Notes under the pieces: generated by a model | What the model was told of the DNA's origin: nothing | What the model saw: only the letters and a program-made list of their open reading frames with translations | Databases searched by the model: none | Assembly (NCBI GenBank): GCA_026390015.1 | Contig: JAPLGS010000138.1 | Span: forward strand, 1 to 64,000 | Length of the DNA stretch: 64,000 nt | From: Chloroflexota bacterium | GTDB taxonomy: Bacteria > Chloroflexota > Anaerolineae > Anaerolineales > Villigracilaceae | Reading direction: 5' to 3' | Program-made: the position numbers and the translations under genes | In this document: positions 35,666 through 45,441 of the stretch, in pieces | How positions within the stretch are numbered: the first letter of the stretch is position 1 | How the letters are laid out: each line of letters starts with the position of its first letter

Positions 35666-36271
35666 TTACGAAGAGCTATTTGAATTTACACGTATTTGGC
35701 TTACCAGACGTTCCAACTCCTCTAGTAATGGCCCATGCACGCCTGCCGTTTTGAATGCGCCAACAGCACTTTCGTAATACCAAATCTGGTCTTCCCTGCC
35801 GGCATTAAAACGCTTCCAGAGATCCTCGCCCAAACGTTGATGGTCGCTATAGATCGCCCGCGCATTATCAACCTTATCCGCCAGTGTGACGCGCAGCAGT
35901 TCAGGTTTGGATGTACGGATATGAGCAAGATAGTTTTCCTTGCGCTCACGCCAGAGTGGCTTGACGCCACCCCTATACTCAGCGGGAGTATCAGTGGATA
36001 ACTCAACGATCTTGAGTACCTTTTCCCCGAACAATTGGCCTATCTCTTCCCGGCTGGTTTCATCGGGTTTATCTTCAAGCGCATCGTGCAGTAAGGCTGC
36101 GATCGCCTCATCTTCGTCCCCTCCATCCTGTTGGGCCAAGGCGCAAACTTCCAGCAAATGCGCCATATAGGGCACACTACTCGCTTTTCTTGCATCGCGG
36201 CCATGGAGCTTGAAAGTAAATTGAAGCGCTTGATATAAACGTTCGGTGATCTGATCAGCTTTATCTGACAT
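35666..36271 (-). CDS. HD-domain phosphohydrolase (SpoT/Mesh1-like)
   Basis: 201 residues. The HD pattern of alarmone hydrolases is visible: YMAHLLEVCALA, then LLHDALEDKPDE with the HD pair and ED, and LADKVDNAR as the last metal/nucleotide motif. No synthetase, TGS or ACT part, so it is a stand-alone single-domain enzyme that could hydrolyse (p)ppGpp or another nucleotide. On an island such enzymes may act in defence or counter-defence; that is inference. Ends 58 bases from the convergent polymerase gene. Confidence 0.8.
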   Translation of the reverse strand: MSDKADQITERLYQALQFTFKLHGRDARKASSVPYMAHLLEVCALAQQDGGDEDEAIAALLHDALEDKPDETSREEIGQLFGEKVLKIVELSTDTPAEYRGGVKPLWRERKENYLAHIRTSKPELLRVTLADKVDNARAIYSDHQRLGEDLWKRFNAGREDQIWYYESAVGAFKTAGVHGPLLEELERLVSQIRVNSNSSS

Positions 36272-36289
36272 AAGTAACCTTCCTTTTAT

Positions 36290-36605
36290 TTACCTTGAGA
36301 TTGAAAGTCGAATGGGCTTTAATTTGTATTGAACCCCGGGGATCTTCGCCAAAATTGCAGCGGTATAGACTGGATTGCGCGGAGTGAATTCACTTTCCAG
36401 TTCGTCCAGCGTGAGCCGGCCAGTAACTTTGAGATGACGGTAGGCATTCTCCACACAATGGGCATTCCTTCCCGGTAGATTTAGGTATGATGATCACAGT
36501 GCTTTCCGTAAAAGCAATGATCTCAAATGGGTTGTGACGATCCAGGGTACGCAAGACCAGTCCCTTCATATTCTTGATCTCATTCCAGACTTGCTCAGTA
36601 TCCAT
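36290..36605 (-). pseudogene. Unknown gene with a frameshift
   Basis: ATG 36605 encodes MDTEQVWNEIKNMKGLVLRT and on to IIIPKSTGKE. At about 36466-36471 the frame slips, and the other frame continues naturally as NAHCVENAYRHLKVTG, LTLDELESEF and VQYKLKPIRLSISR to a stop at 36292. Removing one G from AAGGAAT restores an ORF of about 104 codons. The second part looks like a small winged-helix. The 18-bp dyad lies 13 bases upstream of the start. Deletion/insertion in vivo and base-calling error cannot be told apart. Confidence 0.6.
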
Positions 36606-36617
36606 GTTTTCCCCTTA

Positions 36618-36635
36618 GTGTCTGACGTCGGATAC
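36618..36635. repeat. 18-bp island dyad, copy (16/18)
   Basis: GTGTCTGACGTCGGATAC, 13 bases upstream of the minus-strand start at 36605, overlapping the stop of the small acidic gene. Confidence 0.65.
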
Positions 36636-36805
36636 TATTTGAACAACCAATCAAAAAAACCGCTGACGATGCCAAAGATAAGGAAATTATCATCGGCTTC
36701 CTTTTCAGCTAGTTCTTCAGCTCGGGCTCGGGCTTGTTCTTCCTCGTATTGTTGAGCGTCGTCGTAGTATTGGTCTTCATAATAATCATCGTAATCGTCA
36801 CTCAT
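36635..36805 (-). CDS. Small acidic protein (56 residues)
   Basis: ATG 36805 with GGGAGG five bases upstream. The first 20 residues are almost only Asp, Glu, Tyr and Gln (MSDDYDDYYEDQYYDDAQQ), then a charged Ala/Glu/Arg helix, then a hydrophobic end (FLIFGIVSGFFDWLFK). The strongly acidic, DNA-mimic-like composition would suit an inhibitor of restriction or other DNA-binding enzymes next to hsdR, but this is speculation. A dyad copy lies about 60 bases upstream. Confidence 0.6.
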   Translation of the reverse strand: MSDDYDDYYEDQYYDDAQQYEEEQARARAEELAEKEADDNFLIFGIVSGFFDWLFK

Positions 36806-36866
36806 TTATAGCCTCCCAATAACCTAATGTTCCTCAACAACTTGGAAAAGCACACTCCCGTTCTTA

Positions 36867-36884
36867 CTCTCTGGCGCCAGACAC
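36867..36884. repeat. 18-bp island dyad, copy (16/18)
   Basis: CTCTCTGGCGCCAGACAC, directly after the hsdR stop and upstream of the small acidic gene. Confidence 0.65.
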
Positions 36885-39800
36885 TCAACCGGAATAGATA
36901 CTTTTATCAGGTCCGTAATATGCATCGTAAACATGCTGGTAGACCACGTTGCATTTTTCCTTGTAGACATCATTGCCATAAGCAGGTGGAAGGTTTTCGA
37001 GGATCTCTTCAATAGTGACCTGGATCGCGGCGCGGGTTTGCTGCCTCTTGCGCCAGTCCAATACAAGTTTTTCAGTTTTCAAGGTATTCAACAGATCCTT
37101 AGCTACTTCCTTTACCTTATCCTTCTCCCGGCGAGACAATTTGATATTCGGTTTGGTTAGGATATCAAAGATGGCTAATTCCTCTTCATTGAGGTTCTCA
37201 GAAACGCCGCGCTTATCTTCCTCGTTCAGGCTTTGGGCAAAGGTGACCAATTGGGCAAAAAATGCGTCGGCGTTTTTGGCGCCGTTATTATATTCCTCGA
37301 TCAACTTTTGGAACTGCGCATAGAAATCCATTCTGGATTTATTCATTTGCAGCATGTAGGCTAGTTTGTTGTTGATCTGTCCGCGCAACTTTTCGATCTC
37401 GATATTCTTTCGGCTCTTCTCGAATTGCTGCTTGAGTTTTTCGAAATCAATATCACTCAAGTTCACGATCTTCGTCTCACGGATCTTGTATCCCTTGCGG
37501 GCAATGGACTTATCGAGCAATCCATCCACTTGACCCATCACGACAGATATATCAGCCGACGGGGTTAGTGAGCGGATCTTGTCGGCAATAATCACGAGGG
37601 CTTTGCGATCCACTCCAAATTCGTTGGCATGGACATCTGGTAGGATGGCTTGGAACAGCAGCTCTACCTTGTTTGCCAGAGATAGGTACTGCTGTTTGGT
37701 TTTATCGTTGACCAGTAACGCGTCAGCCGCATCTTCCAAAGGCACGATGGCCTTCACGGCTTCATCCAGCAAGCGGACGCGCAGGAAGCCCTCAGCGGAT
37801 TGGATATCGCCTAATTTGACATGATGCTGGGCAAGGAATTCCTTTGTCGTGCTGATGGCCTGACGGAGTTCATTCACCAGCGCGGCCTTGACCTCAACAG
37901 GCATTTCACCTTTGCCAGCTTCACCGCCGACCGCAGAGCCGTAGATCGCCAGTGCCTTTTGCAGGTCACGGAAGATGCCGATGTAATCCACGATCAAGCC
38001 GTTGATCTTTTCGCCGAAGACGCGGTTCGCACGCGCGATTGTCTGCATGAGAGTGTGGTTGCGCATTGGCTTGTCGAGATAGATCGTTGAACAGGAGGGT
38101 ACATCGAAGCCTGTCATCCACATAGCGCAGACAAAGGCAATGCGGAGTGGGTCCTTGTCATCCTTGAATTTTGTATCCAGGTCTTCGTCAACCATGCGCT
38201 TGCGGTGCTGACGAATATCCAATCCCTTTTGGCGCATGTCGTCAATTTCATTTTGGCCCTGCGAGATGACCACCGCCATATCCGTGCCTTGCATGTATTC
38301 GATCTTTTCTTCCAGTTCAGGGCGTTCAAGCGGATCGCAGGTTTCCAATTCAGCTTGAAGCGCTACGAGATGAATGTTCCAGTATTTTTTCACCTTGTCA
38401 TACATGCGGATGGCCGTGGCTTTATCCACAGCGACCACCATTGCCTTGCCGTGAAAGCCGCGTCCCATGAAATGCACGACAATATCTTCGGCGATCTTTT
38501 CAAGCCTGTCACCACGGGTGATGAGGTGATACTCGCGTGAGAATTCCCTTTCGAGCTTATGTTCCTGTGCCTCATCCAACTCCGCGTCTTCGAGCAAGCG
38601 TTCCATATCCAGGTTCAGTTCTTTATTGATCAATTGTAGTTCGGGGATGCGGTTCTCGTAATAAAGCGGAACAGTGGCACCATCCTCCACGGATTGACGG
38701 AAGTTGTAGATACTGACGTAATCACCAAAGACCTGTTTGGTGCGTTCTTCGCCGCCCATGAGCGGTGTGCCTGTGAAGCCGATGAAAGCCGCCTTGGGTA
38801 ACGCGTTGCGCATGTTGAGCGCCAGCACATCGTATTGACTGCGATGCGCTTCATCGGTCATCACGATAATGTCGTTGCGTTGCGTGAGCGCGGGATAGGT
38901 TTCCCCGTTTTCAGTGTAGAACTTGTGAATGAGGGTAAAGACGTAACGATGATCTTCAGTGAGCAATTGCTTCAGATGCTCACCGCTCCCGGCCTGCACA
39001 TTATTGGGCGGTTCGGTGACTGCGCCGACATCGGCGAAATTCTTATAAATTTGTTTGTCCAGTTCAGAGCGGTCGGTGACAACCACGAATGTCCAGTTGC
39101 CCTGGAGTTTGCGCAGGACTTTTTGCGCAAAGAAGACCATCGAAAAAGATTTGCCGCTGCCCTGTGTATGCCAGAAGACGCCGAGCTTGCCTGCATTTTC
39201 GCGTATCCTTTGCACGGCTTCAAAGGAATTGTTGACGCCAAGGAATTGATGATTTTTAGCGATGATCTTTTGTAGTCCGCCTTTGCCTTGCTGGAACAGT
39301 GTAAAGCTCTCGACCATGTCCAGCAAACGGGACGGTTCACAGACGCCCCTGAGCATGGTCTCCAGCGAAATGACGCCTTCCTCCTCCTCGGCGTTGATCT
39401 TCTTCCACTCGGAGAAATGCTCCCATTTGGAGGTGATGGAGCCGAGGCGTGAGACACTGCCATTCGAAAGCAGGAGCAGGCCGTTATACCAGAAGAGATG
39501 CGGGACCGTATCCTTATAGTCGCGCAGGTTCTGCTGGAAGGCATCCTCCACATTTTTGTGCGAGGCTTTGAGTTCAATGAACAAGAGCGGAATGCCGTTG
39601 ACAAAGCCGATCAGGTCGGCGCGGCGTTTGTGCATCTCGCCCGAGATCCAGAATTGGGAGGCGAGCAGGAAATCGTTCTCGAGCGGATGCTCCCAATCCA
39701 GCACGCGGACGGTTTCACCGCGTTCCACGCCATCATCGTCACGGTATAGAACCTTGACGCCATCCTTGAGCAGTTTATAGATCTCCTGGTTGGCGTAGAC

Positions 39801-40055
39801 CATACCCGAGGACACACGCTCACGGGTAAGTTCGTCAATGGCAAGTTCAATGGGCTGGGAGGGGAGTGTGGGATTGAGTTTTACGAGCGCGGGGCGAAGA
39901 CGCGAGACCAAAACAACCTCGGCGGAGGTTTCGCGCCCTAATAAACCATCACTTCCGAAGGTTTCTTCGTAACAGTTGATGGTTTGCCAGCCTAAATTTC
40001 CCAATAGGGCGATGGCGGGTTGTTCAATTAGGGCGTCTTCACTAAATGACTTCAT
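36885..40055 (-). CDS. hsdR: Type I restriction enzyme, endonuclease/translocase subunit
   Basis: 1056 residues. The N-terminal nuclease domain shows the PD-(D/E)xK pattern with RRADLIGFVNG and FIELKAS. The helicase has Walker A in HTQGSGKSFSMV, a DEAH box in VMTDEAHRSQYD and the GFTGTPL motif. The C-terminal third is a helical assembly region. It translocates and cleaves unmodified DNA in complex with HsdM and HsdS. The gene is intact but lies 5.4 kb away from hsdS, separated by a two-component system and two membrane protein genes on the same strand. Confidence 0.95.
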   Translation of the reverse strand: MKSFSEDALIEQPAIALLGNLGWQTINCYEETFGSDGLLGRETSAEVVLVSRLRPALVKLNPTLPSQPIELAIDELTRERVSSGMVYANQEIYKLLKDGVKVLYRDDDGVERGETVRVLDWEHPLENDFLLASQFWISGEMHKRRADLIGFVNGIPLLFIELKASHKNVEDAFQQNLRDYKDTVPHLFWYNGLLLLSNGSVSRLGSITSKWEHFSEWKKINAEEEEGVISLETMLRGVCEPSRLLDMVESFTLFQQGKGGLQKIIAKNHQFLGVNNSFEAVQRIRENAGKLGVFWHTQGSGKSFSMVFFAQKVLRKLQGNWTFVVVTDRSELDKQIYKNFADVGAVTEPPNNVQAGSGEHLKQLLTEDHRYVFTLIHKFYTENGETYPALTQRNDIIVMTDEAHRSQYDVLALNMRNALPKAAFIGFTGTPLMGGEERTKQVFGDYVSIYNFRQSVEDGATVPLYYENRIPELQLINKELNLDMERLLEDAELDEAQEHKLEREFSREYHLITRGDRLEKIAEDIVVHFMGRGFHGKAMVVAVDKATAIRMYDKVKKYWNIHLVALQAELETCDPLERPELEEKIEYMQGTDMAVVISQGQNEIDDMRQKGLDIRQHRKRMVDEDLDTKFKDDKDPLRIAFVCAMWMTGFDVPSCSTIYLDKPMRNHTLMQTIARANRVFGEKINGLIVDYIGIFRDLQKALAIYGSAVGGEAGKGEMPVEVKAALVNELRQAISTTKEFLAQHHVKLGDIQSAEGFLRVRLLDEAVKAIVPLEDAADALLVNDKTKQQYLSLANKVELLFQAILPDVHANEFGVDRKALVIIADKIRSLTPSADISVVMGQVDGLLDKSIARKGYKIRETKIVNLSDIDFEKLKQQFEKSRKNIEIEKLRGQINNKLAYMLQMNKSRMDFYAQFQKLIEEYNNGAKNADAFFAQLVTFAQSLNEEDKRGVSENLNEEELAIFDILTKPNIKLSRREKDKVKEVAKDLLNTLKTEKLVLDWRKRQQTRAAIQVTIEEILENLPPAYGNDVYKEKCNVVYQHVYDAYYGPDKSIYSG

Positions 40056-40174
40056 TGGATCAAAGTATAAACCCTCGATTATATTTTATATCTTACCACG
40101 TGCGTATAATAATAATTCTCTTCAATTTTTCCTGACAGGGTTTTGAGGGACAAATCGGTAACTTTGAAACAGGG

Positions 40175-40202
40175 CTCCGCAGGTTGTAAATAACCTGCGG
40201 AG
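40175..40202. other. 11-bp perfect hairpin between hsdR and the coiled-coil gene
   Basis: CTCCGCAGGTT / AACCTGCGGAG with a 6-base loop. The T-rich side is to the right (TATTTTC), so as a terminator it would work on the plus strand, where no gene ends; its role is open. Confidence 0.5.
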
Positions 40203-40226
40203 TATTTTCATGACCTGGAAAATTGA

Positions 40227-40796
40227 CTATTGATTTCTTGTCCGGCGCATACTGACTATGTTTTCAAGCTCGTCGGCGGTTAGCCGAACATATTGGCTAT
40301 TATCTTGCTGGCGGGAAAATGGAATTTGAAGATCGGTTTGAATTTTCTGCTTCTTTTGGACTATCGCCAACACGACCTGTGTAATCACAATAACAGCTGC
40401 GATGATCGGGTTACTGTTTGATGTTGTCTCTGTGGTTTGCTCGCCTTGCGCTTTGAAGTCCTGTAATTTTGCCAAAGTGCCTTCAAGCTCAGTTATCTTG
40501 TTCGTTTGCTGTGAAATCACAGTTTGTAAGGAGCCGATCTCGTTTTCCTTGGCGGAAATCTTGTCGTTGAGCGCTGTTATTTCGTTTCCCTGCTGGGAAA
40601 TTGTTTGCTGGTTAGATTGGACAGTTTCCTGGCAGGAATTCACTTGTTGATTTGCCTGAACAAGTTGCGATTTCATTTTTTCGGCTTCTCCAGAAATTTC
40701 CTTTATCTTCTGGATATTTTTCTGGTCATCTGACAAAACATAACCAAAGGAAATAAAGATGACCACGATCAGGATTACTGTTGTTCCAATTCTCAT
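40227..40796 (-). CDS. Coiled-coil membrane protein, unknown
   Basis: 189 residues. N-terminal membrane helix (TVILIVVIFISFGYVL), about 95 residues of heptad repeats rich in Gln, Glu and Asn, a second helix (IIAAVIVITQVVLAIVQ) and a basic tail. Both ends are probably cytoplasmic or the coil projects outwards. Lies between the response regulator and hsdR genes. No family recognised. Confidence 0.7.
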   Translation of the reverse strand: MRIGTTVILIVVIFISFGYVLSDDQKNIQKIKEISGEAEKMKSQLVQANQQVNSCQETVQSNQQTISQQGNEITALNDKISAKENEIGSLQTVISQQTNKITELEGTLAKLQDFKAQGEQTTETTSNSNPIIAAVIVITQVVLAIVQKKQKIQTDLQIPFSRQQDNSQYVRLTADELENIVSMRRTRNQ

Positions 40797-40937
40797 GTCA
40801 CACTCTCCTTATGCTCATGTATTTGGCTATAGTGGCTGGCGTTGATCAGACGCTGCGGAAGTTCAACTTACTGCATGCATGACTGAACTGACATCATCTT
40901 AGCTTTCCCCGCTTTATTTGGATATTCTTTTGGAAAT

Positions 40938-40969
40938 AAAAAAATAGGGTGACATAAAATGTCACCCTA
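40938..40969 (-). terminator. Terminator of the sensor-kinase/regulator operon
   Basis: Perfect 11-bp stem TAGGGTGACAT/ATGTCACCCTA with a 3-base loop; on the minus strand followed by TTTTTTT. Begins about 50 bases after the regulator stop. Confidence 0.9.
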
Positions 40970-41021
40970 TTAATCTCCTAGGTTTATCGGATTAATGGTT
41001 TGAATATATCTTGTGAGTAAT

Positions 41022-41735
41022 TTATTCCTTCGCGGGATCATTACTTTTTGTTCGCAGCCGGTAAACCCGGATCGCCTCGGTCGTTGTCTTTACCCCCAAC
41101 TTTTCTCGTATATTTTTTGTATGTGCCTTGACAGTATTTACTGAGACAAAAATCTCTTTAGCGGTCTCTTCATTTGTCTTGCCTTTATCTAGATAATCAA
41201 GGATTTCAATTTCTCTTTTTGAAAGTCCTTCTTTAGCTGATGATCTTTTCCCCTTTTCGAACTCAAGTTGAATTGAGCTCTCGTTTAATTTACCAAGATA
41301 CTCTGGCAATAAGTCACCATAATATGTTCCGCCATCATGGACAATCCTAACGACTTCATCCAGGGGTTTCTCATAGATATTCTTGCTCACAAAGGCTTTT
41401 ACTCCCAAAACAATACCTTTGTGGAATTTCTCTATCAGATCGTAAGCTGTATAAATAATAAACCGGGTTGATGGAGACAATTCTCTGCTCTTTGTAATTG
41501 CCACAAACCCGGCATCCAAATCCTTCCAAATACGCAGATCAACGATTGCGATAGATGGCTGGCTGGATTTCAATTCCTCAAGAAATTTTTCAATATTATC
41601 GCCAACAACGGTTACGATAATATCTGGCTTCTCCAGTTCAGCCATCATCCCCTTCACCAGAGTTGCATTGTCCTCAAGAATTGCTACAGTAATTTTATCT
41701 TTTTTTGTTTGAAGCTTTTTTATATTTCTAGCCAT
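41022..41735 (-). CDS. NarL-family response regulator
   Basis: 237 residues. Receiver domain with the acceptor aspartate in IAIVDLRIW and the conserved lysine in KAFVSKNIY, then a C-terminal LuxR-type domain (LSKREIEILDYLDKGKTNEE, IFVSVNTVKAHTKNIREKLG). The extended acidic-pocket start (KITVAILEDNATLVKGM) is normal. Overlaps the kinase gene by 8 bases; the pair is one signalling unit. Candidate targets are the restriction genes that flank it, by position only. Confidence 0.92.
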   Translation of the reverse strand: MARNIKKLQTKKDKITVAILEDNATLVKGMMAELEKPDIIVTVVGDNIEKFLEELKSSQPSIAIVDLRIWKDLDAGFVAITKSRELSPSTRFIIYTAYDLIEKFHKGIVLGVKAFVSKNIYEKPLDEVVRIVHDGGTYYGDLLPEYLGKLNESSIQLEFEKGKRSSAKEGLSKREIEILDYLDKGKTNEETAKEIFVSVNTVKAHTKNIREKLGVKTTTEAIRVYRLRTKSNDPAKE

Positions 41736-44022
41736 TCATCACCTCGGTTGAATTATGAAAAGGTACACTGATGACGATCTTTGTTCCCTTCCCCGGGTTA
41801 CTGACCAACTTAAATGATCCGCCCATTTCTTCAACGCGATATTTCATGCTAAGCAGACCGTTCATACGTTTCACTTGTTTTGGGTTAAATCCAACGCCAT
41901 CATCAACGACGGTGGCATTCAAACTATTTGATTTGATCACTCCGACAACGCCTACATTTTTCGCCCTGCCATGACGAACAGCGTTGGTTAAAGCCTCTTT
42001 GATAACGATAAATAATTCCCTGGCAAGTATCGGGGAGATCAGGCGGGTATCGCCTGTCCATTTGGTTTCAGTCTCCACATTGAATACTTGCTGGAATAAT
42101 GTAAATAATTTATCAAGCTCCAACATTAGATCATCTGATGAGCTTTCTTGCAGCAATCGATTGATCCATCGAATATCATTATGGAGGTTCTCAGTAGCGT
42201 TTATGGCAAGATCGAGCTTCTTTCGCAGTTTATCACCAGTAGCCTTTTCAGGCGGTAATTCAATCGATTTTAATATTTTAAAAAGGCCTAGCGTATCGCC
42301 TATCAAGACATCATGGATCAGGTTCGACATTTCATTCTTTTCTTTTTGAATGACATGCTGCTGGAGTTGCATTTTTTGTATTGCAAGCGCCGCCAAATGT
42401 GCAAAGGAAAAATAACGTTTTTTCTCCAACTCCGAGAATGTACGCGCTTTGCGAAAGTTCAAAAAGAGAATTCCAACACATTGCCCGGTATTTAGCAATC
42501 GGATAATAACATTCGATTTTATTTTTTCCCGTTTAATGAAAGTCGGTTTTCCAGTAATCACATGGGTTGGCGAAGGCTTGAATAATGAGGATGCATCGAG
42601 ATCGAGTGTTTCCAAATCTTCGTGAAGGTAAATGCTATTCCCATTTGCTAATAAACGGAACACTACGTTTTCCGGGTCAACGGATGCGAAATCCATCAAC
42701 TCAGGACGCAAAAGCAAGCCGGAATAAATGGGTCCTGAGACTTTATCCTTCATGCCGGGATCATAAGAATAAAGGAATACGAGATCGACATCTAGTTCTT
42801 CGGCTGCGCTGTCAGCGATTTCCTGAAGGGTTTCATCCAAATGGCTTTGAGTAAAGATCGGAGCCGCAATCGTTTCTACAATTCTATTGATCCAGCTAAT
42901 GTGGCCGAATTGTTCTGAATTGTCGATCACCCATCCAATATGATTTGCAAGAATTTCTATCGCTTTTATTTCCTGGTCAAGAAAATAATCTGATTGGCGA
43001 ACTTGTATATCCAGCACGCCATAAAGACGGTTGCGGACTTTGATCGGCACGACCAACTCAGCCTGGGTATCTAAAAAGGCTTCGTGCGGCATGTAGTGGG
43101 GATCATTTACTACATCATTTGAGACGTATGATTTTTGTATATTGACAACATGACCAATAATGCTCTCCTTACTAATAACATCCACACTATAACCTGAGCG
43201 GGCCAGCCCTTTACCTTTATCGCAAGCGCCGGCGATACAAACCAACTCTTTACCGTATTTATCCAAACGAAATATATTGACATGATCGTAGAAAATATCA
43301 TCCTTGATCACCTCAACTGCCTTTTCAAGGTAGTCGTTCTCATTCAAGTCAACCTTGGATCTGAGCAATGATCCCTCCAATTCCCTCATTCTGTTTTGAA
43401 CCTTGATGATCAGGTTCAAGTCTGCAACAGCATCGCTCATATAACGCGTCATGATGTAGGATGTGAAGGAAAGGAATACAAGCCACGAACTCTTAATAAA
43501 AAATTCCAGAGTGATGGCCCATTTTGTGGGAACAAGAACCGTCATGCTTTCAACAGGGTGAACCAAAAAAAGACATCCAATAACAATACCCAACACTGTG
43601 AAAAATACAGCACGTGAGCCGCGCTGACTGGTGACGGAAATGGCGGGAAAATATAACAGCCACAGAGTGTCATCCTGAATAATATTCAAATAAGATGTTC
43701 GGTTGTATACATAATAAAGAAGTATTGTTACGCAAGCCACCAGTCCAAATACACGCAGGATCTGGAAAACGATTTGAGAATAACCAGAACCCCATTTCTT
43801 ATTCTCACGATAACGAGTTCTCAAATAAATATAGGCCCAATATCCCGTCAATACGATTAACGCCAATATTTTGTCTACAACGATCAATGAACTGGCTATG
43901 ACGACAGAAATTAATATGCCAACGACATATGGATAATTCTTTATAAAGAGGCGGATCCAATACCTGTCGGGGCGGATCGGACGAATATATAGCCCATCTT
44001 TTAGCGGTGAGTGAATAGACAT
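41728..44022 (-). CDS. Membrane sensor histidine kinase with two GAF domains (NarX/DegS type)
   Basis: 764 residues. About six membrane helices in the first 190 residues; a first GAF domain (about 230-370) and a second (about 385-540); then the HisKA_3 phospho-acceptor in SNLIHDVLIGD and the ATPase domain with KEALTNAVRHGRA (N box) and VVDDGVGFN (G1). It would sense a small molecule or redox signal and phosphorylate the adjacent NarL-type regulator. Lies on the same strand between hsdS and hsdR. Confidence 0.92.
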   Translation of the reverse strand: MSIHSPLKDGLYIRPIRPDRYWIRLFIKNYPYVVGILISVVIASSLIVVDKILALIVLTGYWAYIYLRTRYRENKKWGSGYSQIVFQILRVFGLVACVTILLYYVYNRTSYLNIIQDDTLWLLYFPAISVTSQRGSRAVFFTVLGIVIGCLFLVHPVESMTVLVPTKWAITLEFFIKSSWLVFLSFTSYIMTRYMSDAVADLNLIIKVQNRMRELEGSLLRSKVDLNENDYLEKAVEVIKDDIFYDHVNIFRLDKYGKELVCIAGACDKGKGLARSGYSVDVISKESIIGHVVNIQKSYVSNDVVNDPHYMPHEAFLDTQAELVVPIKVRNRLYGVLDIQVRQSDYFLDQEIKAIEILANHIGWVIDNSEQFGHISWINRIVETIAAPIFTQSHLDETLQEIADSAAEELDVDLVFLYSYDPGMKDKVSGPIYSGLLLRPELMDFASVDPENVVFRLLANGNSIYLHEDLETLDLDASSLFKPSPTHVITGKPTFIKREKIKSNVIIRLLNTGQCVGILFLNFRKARTFSELEKKRYFSFAHLAALAIQKMQLQQHVIQKEKNEMSNLIHDVLIGDTLGLFKILKSIELPPEKATGDKLRKKLDLAINATENLHNDIRWINRLLQESSSDDLMLELDKLFTLFQQVFNVETETKWTGDTRLISPILARELFIVIKEALTNAVRHGRAKNVGVVGVIKSNSLNATVVDDGVGFNPKQVKRMNGLLSMKYRVEEMGGSFKLVSNPGKGTKIVISVPFHNSTEVMNG

Positions 44023-44202
44023 GGTGCTCCTACCAGGTTCTGACAGACTTAATGGGTGATATTCTAAAGCTGTATAGTCAATACTGCTATTATTTTATGG
44101 GGGAATTTTTGTGCAAAAAAAGATTAATCTTTTTCAAACCCAAATTACCCCCGCCTCCCACACGCAGACCAACACCCCCTCGCCCATTTCATAACCCTTC
44201 AA

Positions 44203-45345
44203 TTACTTGAAGAATACCGAATAAACGGTTGTGACAATACCTATCAGCGTTTGAAGTATTTGAGGCGAAAAAACCAACAGGGCAGTGCTTGTGACTTTGA
44301 AGGGCCACACTGGGTAGGAGACTTTATCAGGATGAAGAGATTGTAATATTTCAAGTTTTTCCTTGGCGGTTTTGGCTTTTGCAAGTTCGCCAGCTTCACT
44401 CGTGTTAAGAAAAATTTCTTTTTCCAAAAATATGATTTGCCCTGCGATTTGATCTGCATACATCATCTTGTGCTCTACCATGCTGCTGTGAATATTCCAG
44501 AACGCCAAATAGATGGTGAGTAGGGTGAGTGGAGCTGCTACAAGAAACAGCGCAAAGGTTGATGCCAAAGTCATCACCAAATCCAGATCATCCAGCCGCA
44601 AGACAGGGATCAGTGTCAGAAAGAGCCCGCCGACGATCAGAGGTGTGACCGCAGAGAAACAGAAATCTCCAAGAGGTTTTAGTCCACCGCATCCATCAGG
44701 ATGGCTGGGTTGTATTTGAATTGAAAACCGTTGTGTTAATTTTCCAATATATATGCTGGTACTAACGATCAGCCAGCCTACAAGACCTATCAAAAAGATC
44801 CAGAACAACGCGATCAACAGGATTACAAAGAATAAGGAACCACCTATTGGAGAAAACACAAAATATAAAAATTGCGGCACTTTTAATGCGACTGCCAGCA
44901 CGAAAAACAAAATGACCAGAGAGACACTGATAAATAACGAATTCTTTTTTGACAGGAGTTCTGACTGATATTCCTGAAGAAATAGTTTGTATTCGTTTTT
45001 CAATTCAGCATTCTTCGCTCCGAGACGCTCATTCTCCCAAAGCCATTGAAAGATAACAGGGATTTTGTGTCGCCATCGTACAGTGAGCATGATTACAGCT
45101 ATCCACCCAATAAAAATGATGTTGAAAGATGGGAAACTTATTAAGACCATGGTTTTAAGTCCACCGATGGCGGGGAAGAAGGTCATAAAGGCAAGTAGCA
45201 GATAAACAATGGCTACCGTCAAAAGCAAATATCGTGATTGATTGATAAAACGATTTGCCCATTTAAAAGGAAACGGCTGAAAATTATTCCAAAACTCGTT
45301 GAAGTCTTGTTCGCCACCGTTTGATTTTGTTCCTTGAGCGTTCAT
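44203..45345 (-). CDS. Polytopic membrane protein, unknown
   Basis: 380 residues with about eight hydrophobic segments and a conserved-looking loop QPSHPDGCGGLKPLGDF between helices. The N-terminal 35 residues are polar. A charged helix (AGELAKAKTAKEKLEILQSL) precedes the last segments. This 'HPDG-GGL' loop occurs in a family of uncharacterised membrane proteins. Sits between hsdS and the sensor kinase gene; a signalling partner or defence effector is possible but unproven. Confidence 0.75.
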   Translation of the reverse strand: MNAQGTKSNGGEQDFNEFWNNFQPFPFKWANRFINQSRYLLLTVAIVYLLLAFMTFFPAIGGLKTMVLISFPSFNIIFIGWIAVIMLTVRWRHKIPVIFQWLWENERLGAKNAELKNEYKLFLQEYQSELLSKKNSLFISVSLVILFFVLAVALKVPQFLYFVFSPIGGSLFFVILLIALFWIFLIGLVGWLIVSTSIYIGKLTQRFSIQIQPSHPDGCGGLKPLGDFCFSAVTPLIVGGLFLTLIPVLRLDDLDLVMTLASTFALFLVAAPLTLLTIYLAFWNIHSSMVEHKMMYADQIAGQIIFLEKEIFLNTSEAGELAKAKTAKEKLEILQSLHPDKVSYPVWPFKVTSTALLVFSPQILQTLIGIVTTVYSVFFK

Positions 45346-45441
45346 TGCTGCCTCCCATGCGGATCAGTAGAAGAACTTGGGAATTAATTTTCGAATTATA
45401 CGGCAAATATCATTTTATTTCCCACAATTCCCTCGCCCGTT

